Assembly (NCBI GenBank): GCA_043770215.1
Contig: JAYVIQ010000058.1
Location: 1-19,647, forward strand
Length of the DNA: 19,647 nt
Source: JAYVIQ01 sp043770215
GTDB taxonomy: Bacteria > Bacteroidota > Bacteroidia > Cytophagales > JAAEPT01
Direction: 5' to 3'
Under the pieces are notes generated by a model. It was not told where the DNA came from and ran no database searches. It was given only the letters and a program-made list of their open reading frames with translations. Positions within the stretch are counted from its first letter, which is position 1. Every line of letters begins with the position of its first letter. Positions 14,696 to 19,647 of this stretch are shown here, one piece after another. The position numbers were made by a program, and so were the translations under genes.

Positions 14696-16535
14696 TTTTA
14701 TAGTACTGTTTTTCAGTACTATGTTTGGTTTTTCACAGAGTTTGGTAGATGATAGTACCATTACTAACATTAGCTTTAGTCAAACCAAGTATTTTACCAA
14801 ACAAGATGTATTTGTAGGAGATACAATAAGAAGATCTATTGATGATAATTCTAGATTTGATTTGTTTCAGCATAGTTTTCTAGATGATAATTTAATTCAA
14901 GATTTAGGTATGTTTGCCAGCGCAGGATACTCTATGTACATTCCTTACAACAAAAATTTAGGTAATTTTGATGGAATAAATGTCTATGACTACTTAGCAT
15001 ATCAAGACAATCAAGTGAAATATTTTGATACAAAAGTACCTTACTCTAATCTAGCTTTTCGCCAAAATTTTGGCGGTGCTCTTTTGGCAAGCGGTGCATA
15101 CACACAAAGTAGAAGTGATATCTTTAATTTTGGTTTTGAGTTTAAAAGATCTAGAACACCACTAAATTTTGGTTCTAATCCAGAAGATGTAAAGTTTTCA
15201 GAAAATACTACAGCGCTTATTCATGCATCATTTATTACACCAAGCAAATTATACAAAGCATTGATAAATTTTAGGTTTATGAATCAATCTGTTTTTGAAA
15301 CAGGTGGAGTAGTATTTGCAAATGATTCTATAAATACAGACTCGCTCATAACTCAAATTTTTGCAGAACAAAAATTAGTAAATGCCTTTAGTCAAGAAAA
15401 AAGAAACGAATGGTCATTTTATCAAGAATTAAGTCCTTTTAAAAATGGAGAAATAAAATTATTCCATTCTTTTGATAGAACAAAGAAAGTAAACAGATAT
15501 GAAGATTTAAATTTAAAAACCAACAAAAGTTATTATCAAAATTTTTATCAAGACACCACCATTACAAAAGACAGCAATGTATACCGAGTTGTCGAAAACA
15601 AAATTGGGCTAAGCGGCAAATTTGGACAGGTTTCTTACGCTGGTTATCTAAAAAATAGATCTTGGATTTATGAAGCAGATACAAATCTTTGGGATACTGC
15701 AAGTGTAAGTATAAAACGTAAAAATGATTTGTATTTTGGAGGAGATTTGTTTTACCAAACAAAAGCAAGAAATGTAAATGCAAGACTAAATTTAGAGATA
15801 GGTGTAGATGGTACTAGAAAATTTGATTTTGTTTCAGATTTTAAATATTTAAAAATCAAATTCTTAGATCTTAAGAATTTAGTAAGTTTGCGCCAGCAAA
15901 ATTACCAAGAAAATCATTATTTATGGTCTAATAACTTTTCACCATATAGTGTTAGAGAAATAAGAATAGAGCCATATTATTCTAGTAAAAAAATTGCAGT
16001 ATCTGCTTTTTGGAGTACGCAAACGTACACAAATTTTGTATATTATTCAAAAGAACTTGTTCCTTTTCAAGACAGTACATCACAAGATGGTCAGTTGATT
16101 GGTTTTTCTGGTAAAATGAAATTAACAAAATGGTATTTTAGTCAATTTTTTCAAATTGCTTCCGTAGACAAATTAGTGTTTATGTCTGTACCTAAACTAT
16201 ACTCGCACACTAATATTGCTTATAACTTTAGTTTTAAAAAGTTAAGGTCTTTAAAAATGGCTGTAGGTTCAGATTTGTATTTCTTTACTAAATACTCTCC
16301 ATTAGGTTTTAGGTCAGATTTACAAAATTTTGTTGTACAAGATAAGTTGGTTCAAAAAGAATACCTCATTTTAGATACTTATTTAGTTGTTGAGTACAAA
16401 ACGGTAGATTTTTCTTTAAAAGGTATTAATCTCTTGCAAGGAGCTGCAAGAAGAAACGGTTATTATCCAACTGCCAATTATTTTGGTAGAAAAAGGGGCG
16501 TAGAAATAGGTGCACGTTGGAGTTTCTTTAGATAA
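14676..16535 (+). CDS. Outer-membrane putative porin (Porin_10-like)
   Basis: From the ATG at 14676 the product is 619 residues: a signal peptide of about 21 residues (core SFIVLFFSTMFGFS, then Q before SLVDD) and a long body of alternating hydrophobic and polar residues rich in Tyr, Phe and Asn. This suggests a beta-barrel, and the protein ends GARWSFFR, close to the aromatic C-terminal strand of outer-membrane barrels. The sequence pattern matches the Bacteroidota 'putative porin' family. Two in-frame TTG codons just upstream (14670, 14673) are less likely starts. The start codon lies inside the end of lpxK (20-base overlap). A 9-bp hairpin covers codons 9-16. Substrate is unknown. Confidence 0.82.
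   Translation: MHIRTYSFIVLFFSTMFGFSQSLVDDSTITNISFSQTKYFTKQDVFVGDTIRRSIDDNSRFDLFQHSFLDDNLIQDLGMFASAGYSMYIPYNKNLGNFDGINVYDYLAYQDNQVKYFDTKVPYSNLAFRQNFGGALLASGAYTQSRSDIFNFGFEFKRSRTPLNFGSNPEDVKFSENTTALIHASFITPSKLYKALINFRFMNQSVFETGGVVFANDSINTDSLITQIFAEQKLVNAFSQEKRNEWSFYQELSPFKNGEIKLFHSFDRTKKVNRYEDLNLKTNKSYYQNFYQDTTITKDSNVYRVVENKIGLSGKFGQVSYAGYLKNRSWIYEADTNLWDTASVSIKRKNDLYFGGDLFYQTKARNVNARLNLEIGVDGTRKFDFVSDFKYLKIKFLDLKNLVSLRQQNYQENHYLWSNNFSPYSVREIRIEPYYSSKKIAVSAFWSTQTYTNFVYYSKELVPFQDSTSQDGQLIGFSGKMKLTKWYFSQFFQIASVDKLVFMSVPKLYSHTNIAYNFSFKKLRSLKMAVGSDLYFFTKYSPLGFRSDLQNFVVQDKLVQKEYLILDTYLVVEYKTVDFSLKGINLLQGAARRNGYYPTANYFGRKRGVEIGARWSFFR
14700..14722 (+). promoter_or_regulatory. 9-bp hairpin at the lpxK/porin junction
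   Basis: ATAGTACTG (14700-14708) and CAGTACTAT (14714-14722) are exact reverse complements around a loop of five T. A T-G wobble can extend the stem by one pair. It starts five bases after the lpxK stop and lies within the porin signal-peptide codons, where the sequence is also constrained by protein. It is followed by gtttggttttt, so it could attenuate porin transcription or protect the lpxK message end. Confidence 0.45.
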
Positions 16536-16540
16536 ATCTT

Positions 16541-17122
16541 ATGTTAGGACTAAAACTTGCGACAGACCCAAGATGGGTAAATATAGCCGAAAAAAACATT
16601 CATGAAATTTTGGTAGACCATGCCTATTGCGAACAAAAAGCTGCTTCTACTGGTATTTCTTTAATTATTATGTACCCAGATAGAAAAAGGATAGTAGACG
16701 AAGTTACACCTTTGGTTGCAGAAGAGTGGGCTCATTTTAGGATGGTTCTCAAAAAATTAGAAGAGAGGGGATTATCTTTGGGTGAACCAAGAAAAGACGA
16801 ATATGTATTTGAACTAAGCAAAATTATAAAAAAAGGAGGAAGCAAAGAAACGCAAATCATGGAGCGTTTATTGATAGCGGGACTCATAGAAGCAAGAAGC
16901 TGTGAAAGATTTAGATTACTTTCTTTACATATACAAGACCAAGATTTGAAACAGTTTTATCATGATTTAATGGTTTCTGAGGCAGGTCATTATAGATTGT
17001 TTTTAGACTTAGCTTGTGAATATAATTCTAAAGAAAAAGTAAAGCTTCGTTTCGAAGAAATGCTTGAACAAGAAGCTCAAATTTTATCTAGATTAGCTCT
17101 TAGGGGAGACAGGGTACACTAA
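16541..17122 (+). CDS. miaE: tRNA-(ms2io6A)-hydroxylase, MiaE-like diiron protein
   Basis: This is a 193-residue four-helix diiron protein. MiaE hydroxylates the isopentenyl group of ms2i6A at tRNA position 37, using O2. The six expected metal ligands are visible in order: E31 (DHAYCEQKAAS), E62 and H65 (EEWAH), E117 (EARSCERF), and E147 with H150 (SEAGH). The helix-1 motif DHAxCExKAA is characteristic of MiaE rather than general ferritins. Length matches bacterial MiaE. It begins five bases after the porin gene stop and ends the plus-strand block. No miaA or miaB is in the window. The need for O2 implies aerobic or microaerobic growth. Confidence 0.9.
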   Translation: MLGLKLATDPRWVNIAEKNIHEILVDHAYCEQKAASTGISLIIMYPDRKRIVDEVTPLVAEEWAHFRMVLKKLEERGLSLGEPRKDEYVFELSKIIKKGGSKETQIMERLLIAGLIEARSCERFRLLSLHIQDQDLKQFYHDLMVSEAGHYRLFLDLACEYNSKEKVKLRFEEMLEQEAQILSRLALRGDRVH

Positions 17123-17152
17123 CAAACCAATACTATTTTTAATTGTTTAGTG
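17117..17152. terminator. Weak inverted repeat between convergent miaE and mlaF genes
   Basis: CACTAACAA (17117-17125) can pair with TTGTTTAGTG (17143-17152) with one bulged base. The loop is T-rich, and the miaE stop codon lies inside the left arm. It sits in the 57-base space between convergent genes, where a shared terminator would be expected. The stem is imperfect and AT-rich, so confidence is low. Confidence 0.3.
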
Positions 17153-17179
17153 ATTAGGAAGTTAAAAAGAAATTTAAAA

Positions 17180-17926
17180 TTATTTTTTTAGTTGCCTCAT
17201 CAAAGAAGATGAAAAGATAAAGTCATTTAGCTCTTTTACATCAGTTGTAAGTATTTCAGAATAATTTCCTTCCCAAAGTTTTAACCCTTTGTGTAAATAC
17301 ATAATGTTTTCTCCAATTCCCATAACAGAATTCATATCATGAGTTACTACTACGGTTGTCATGTTGTATTCTTTGGTTATTTCTTGGATTAAAATATCTA
17401 TTTTAACTGCTGTTTGAGGGTCTAGGCCTGAGTTTGGTTCATCTACAAATAGATATTGCGGACTTAGTACTATTGCTCTGGCTATACCAACACGTTTTTG
17501 CATACCTCCTGATATTTCTGAGGGTTTTAGATGATTTACATTTTCTAAACCAACTCTGCTTAGACAATATTGCACACGTTCTATTTTTTCTTCTTTGCTT
17601 TTTTTTGTAAGCATATTTAAAGGAAACATTACATTTTGCTCTACAGTCATAGAATCAAACAATGCAGAACCTTGAAAAAGCATACCTATTTCTTTTCGTA
17701 GTTCTTTTTTATCCGTTGTGTTAGAATTCCAAAAATTTCTTTTGTTGTATAAGACTTGTCCGCTGTCTGGTTCTACTAAACCAACTATATTTTTTAATAA
17801 AACACTTTTACCCGTGCCAGAGGATCCTATAATTAGATTGCATCTACCAGATTCTAAAGTACCACTAATGCCTTTAAGAACATCTTTATCACCAAATTTT
17901 TTACGAATGTCTATTAATTCAATCAT
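17180..17926 (-). CDS. MlaF-type ABC transporter ATP-binding protein
   Basis: From the ATG at 17924-17926 the product is 248 residues. Motifs are Walker A GSSGTGKS (34-41), the Q-loop in GMLFQGSALFDSMTV (81-95; this long form is typical of MlaF), signature ISGGMQKRVGIARA (138-151), Walker B LFVDEP (159-164), and the switch His in VVTHDM (H196). An upstream in-frame ATG at 17980 would add 18 residues inside the permease gene and is rejected; the chosen start lies two bases after the permease stop. Together with the permease it forms the inner-membrane core of an Mla-type phospholipid transporter that exchanges lipids between inner and outer membranes. No MCE (MlaD) gene follows in the window; miaE converges on it. 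Confidence 0.92.
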   Translation of the reverse strand: MIELIDIRKKFGDKDVLKGISGTLESGRCNLIIGSSGTGKSVLLKNIVGLVEPDSGQVLYNKRNFWNSNTTDKKELRKEIGMLFQGSALFDSMTVEQNVMFPLNMLTKKSKEEKIERVQYCLSRVGLENVNHLKPSEISGGMQKRVGIARAIVLSPQYLFVDEPNSGLDPQTAVKIDILIQEITKEYNMTTVVVTHDMNSVMGIGENIMYLHKGLKLWEGNYSEILTTDVKELNDFIFSSSLMRQLKK

Positions 17927-17928
17927 AA

Positions 17929-18657
17929 TTATAAAAGCAATTGAGCCAAAAGATAATCTGCTAACAAGATTGCAATACAACTGCTAGTGACAGCACTTGT
18001 ACTTGCCATACCTACTTCTAATGCACCCCCTTTTGTGTAATATCCTTTAAAAGATGAAATTGTGGTGATTAAAATAGCAAAAACAAATGCTTTTATTAAG
18101 GCAAAAAACACATTGAAACCCATAAAATCATACCTTATGCCATACACATATTCATATTCTGTTAATGCTCCAGTATAAACACCAGCCACGTATCCACCAA
18201 AAATAGACAGGAAACCTGCAATCATAACAAGGCATGGAATAGTTATGACTCCAGCAATAATTTTAGGCAATACCAAATAAGAAGATGCATTTATTCCCAT
18301 AACCTCTAGGGCATCTATTTGCTCTGTTATACGCATGGTACCCAAACCTCCAGCAATGTTAGAGCCTACCTTGCCAGCCAAAACAACACAAATGATTGTT
18401 GGAGCAAGCTCAAGTATGGTCATATCTCTTACAATTGTTCCAATCATAGACCTTGGTACTAACGGACTTACTAAATTGTAAGCTGTTTGAACAGAAGTTA
18501 CTGCACCAATAAATGTAGAAACAATAGCTACTATTAAAATAGAGTTGGTTCCTATGATGATAGATTCATCTAAAACTCTATATGTGTATACTTTAAATCG
18601 CTCCCGATTTTTGAATAAACTAATAACAAATAATACAAACTTACCTATTGATGTCAT
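17929..18657 (-). CDS. MlaE-type ABC transporter permease
   Basis: This is a 242-residue MlaE family permease with about five or six membrane segments. Conserved features are ELAPTIICVVLAGKVGSNIA (83-102) and the family signature MRITEQIDALEVMG (108-121), where the EQIDAL coupling helix contacts the ATPase. A soluble N-terminal stretch of about 33 residues precedes the first span. It is the first gene of the mlaE-mlaF pair, with ATG at 18655-18657, and is divergent from the dehydrogenase gene across 116 bases. It is expected to bind an MCE protein in the periplasm. In Bacteroidota that protein is usually encoded near these genes, but none is seen here. Confidence 0.93.
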   Translation of the reverse strand: MTSIGKFVLFVISLFKNRERFKVYTYRVLDESIIIGTNSILIVAIVSTFIGAVTSVQTAYNLVSPLVPRSMIGTIVRDMTILELAPTIICVVLAGKVGSNIAGGLGTMRITEQIDALEVMGINASSYLVLPKIIAGVITIPCLVMIAGFLSIFGGYVAGVYTGALTEYEYVYGIRYDFMGFNVFFALIKAFVFAILITTISSFKGYYTKGGALEVGMASTSAVTSSCIAILLADYLLAQLLL

Positions 18658-18733
18658 TTTAGTTTTAGACTACTTATCCTATTATTATTAAAATAAATAC
18701 AATAATATGAATTTTATTTGGCTTAATTACACG

Positions 18734-18741
18734 CAAATCTA
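18734..18741 (-). promoter_or_regulatory. Possible -7 box for mlaE
   Basis: On the minus strand this reads TAGATTTG, an exact TAnnTTTG match, 76 bases upstream of the mlaE start codon in the divergent gap. No TTTG is seen at the -33 spacing (only a T-run), so the assignment is tentative. Confidence 0.3.
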
Positions 18742-18743
18742 TT

Positions 18744-18759
18744 ATTATTGCCCAATAAT
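18744..18759. promoter_or_regulatory. Palindrome upstream of the SDR gene
   Basis: ATTATTG-CC-CAATAAT is a 7-2-7 palindrome ending 14 bases before the dehydrogenase ATG. The two-base centre is too tight for a useful hairpin, so a dimeric regulator site is more plausible. It is AT-rich and could be chance. Confidence 0.2.
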
Positions 18760-18773
18760 TAAAAAGCATTATC

Positions 18774-19478
18774 ATGAACAACAAACAATTGGTAATAACA
18801 GGGGCCACAAAAGGTATAGGAAGAGCTATTCTAGAAATCTTTGCATTTCATGGTTTTGATGTTATTGCAAATGCGAGAACTTTATCAGATCTCATAAGCT
18901 TAGAAAAATGGTTTCATGAAAGCTATCCAAATCAAAATATCTCAATTGTAGCACTAGATATAGCACAAAAAGCAGATAGGGAATCTTTTTGTACCTTTCT
19001 AAAAGATAAAAAAGTAGATGTTTTAGTGAATAACGCAGGTGTTTTTTTGCCAGGAGCAATACACTTAGAAGAAAACGGTGTTTTAGATAAAATGATAGAA
19101 ACCAATCTCTATAGTGCGTATGACACTACAAGGGCTGTAGTGCCAAATATGAAATTACAAAAAGAAGGGACAATTTTTAATGTTTGTTCTACAGCAAGTA
19201 TAACAGCATACGAAAATGGTGGGTCTTATTGTATTTCTAAGTTTGCTTTACTTGGTTTTAGTAAAGTTTTAAGACAAGAGTTGAAAAGTTTTGGCATCAG
19301 AGTTACCAGTATATTGCCTGGAGCTACATTTACGGCCAGTTGGGAGGGTGTAGAAATACCAGAAGAGCGTTTTATGCCAGCTAAAGACATTGCTAAAACT
19401 ATTTGGGAAGTTTATCAATTAAGCGACAGAACTGTGGTAGAGGAAATAGTTTTGAGGCCAATGTTAGGCGATTTATAA
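18774..19478 (+). CDS. Short-chain dehydrogenase/reductase (SDR)
   Basis: This is a 234-residue classical SDR with a Rossmann fold. The nucleotide motif TGATKGIG is at 9-16, the adenine-ring Asp region LD at 61-62, and NNAG at 86-89. The catalytic residues N111 (ETNLYSAY), S139 (NVCSTAS), Y152 and K156 (SYCISK) are all present. After the active site, LPGATFTASW gives the expected proline-glycine turn. The NAD/NADP preference is not clear; A32-N-A-R35 after the second strand favours NADP, because a basic residue there often binds the 2'-phosphate. Substrate is unknown. It is a single gene on the plus strand, divergent from mlaE, with no partner in view. Confidence 0.92.
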   Translation: MNNKQLVITGATKGIGRAILEIFAFHGFDVIANARTLSDLISLEKWFHESYPNQNISIVALDIAQKADRESFCTFLKDKKVDVLVNNAGVFLPGAIHLEENGVLDKMIETNLYSAYDTTRAVVPNMKLQKEGTIFNVCSTASITAYENGGSYCISKFALLGFSKVLRQELKSFGIRVTSILPGATFTASWEGVEIPEERFMPAKDIAKTIWEVYQLSDRTVVEEIVLRPMLGDL

Positions 19479-19647
19479 TCTTTTTTGTGTTATATTTCTA
19501 AAGTTTTTATTTAAGGAGTTACAAACCCTTATAAATCGTTTGAAATAGAGCTTCTTGGATTTTCTTTTTGAAGCAAAAACGAAATTGGTGACGAAAAAGC
19601 CGTTAGCCAATACAAATAAATTATTAGTGAATTGAATTTGCTTAAAA
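19473..19647 (-). other. Unassigned open frame running off the right edge
   Basis: A minus-strand frame is open for 57 codons from the right edge to a TAA at 19473-19475, overlapping the end of the SDR gene. The translation is rich in Phe, Lys and Asn (for example NGFFVTNFVFASKRKSKKLY) and I do not recognise it. No start is inside the window. It may be the end of a real gene, a spurious frame, or part of a repeated intergenic element. A small inverted repeat, GCTTC (19550-19554) with GAAGC (19570-19574), lies within it. Confidence 0.2.

Noticed and set aside
15562..15783. Minus-strand open frame inside the porin gene
   Set aside because: It is a shadow of a continuous 619-codon plus-strand gene.
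17927..17980. Upstream start for the MlaF-type ATPase
   Set aside because: It would overlap the permease gene; the ATG two bases after the permease stop gives the normal N-terminus.

Overview
The window is AT-rich chromosomal DNA that looks like Bacteroidota, most likely Flavobacteriales. The basis is the gene content: a Porin_10-type outer-membrane protein, a DUF4129/DUF4350/MoxR/DUF58/SpoIIM cluster, a MurNAc-kinase-type BadF protein next to MurQ, and a DnaX without the zinc cysteines. Start codons are mostly preceded by A-rich sequence rather than clear Shine-Dalgarno sites, and a few TAnnTTTG (-7) motifs are present. Genus cannot be called from the sequence alone. I see no IS element, phage gene, CRISPR array, rRNA or tRNA.

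Layout. Bases 1-793 are gene-poor: a GC-richer structured element at the left edge, a long AT-rich stretch, a very small plus-strand ORF, and a perfect 13-bp inverted repeat. Bases 794-8222 are a tight minus-strand block. In transcription order it holds an RDD membrane protein, a small cytochrome b5-like protein, a MurNAc/GlcNAc-type kinase, murQ, dnaX and a secreted M16 zinc peptidase. Bases 8359-17122 are a long plus-strand block: SpoIIM-like membrane protein, DUF4129 protein, DUF4350 lipoprotein-like protein, MoxR AAA+ ATPase, DUF58 protein, lpxK, an outer-membrane porin and a MiaE-like tRNA hydroxylase. Bases 17180-18657 (minus) encode an MlaE-type permease and its MlaF-type ATPase. A short-chain dehydrogenase (plus) follows, and an unassigned open frame runs off the right edge.

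How the genes fit together. Most of the window concerns the envelope. The kinase and MurQ form a cell-wall sugar salvage step. LpxK makes lipid A, the porin sits in the outer membrane, MlaEF moves lipids between membranes, and the MoxR/DUF58/SpoIIM/RDD set is a conserved but functionally unassigned membrane module. Overlapping or nearly touching genes suggest translational coupling in both large blocks.

The most notable signal is in dnaX. The ATPase (gamma-like) frame stops right after a run of ten A residues, and the C-terminal (tau-like) part continues without a stop in the -1 frame for 185 codons. This fits programmed ribosomal frameshifting or transcriptional slippage, although a homopolymer sequencing error must be excluded.
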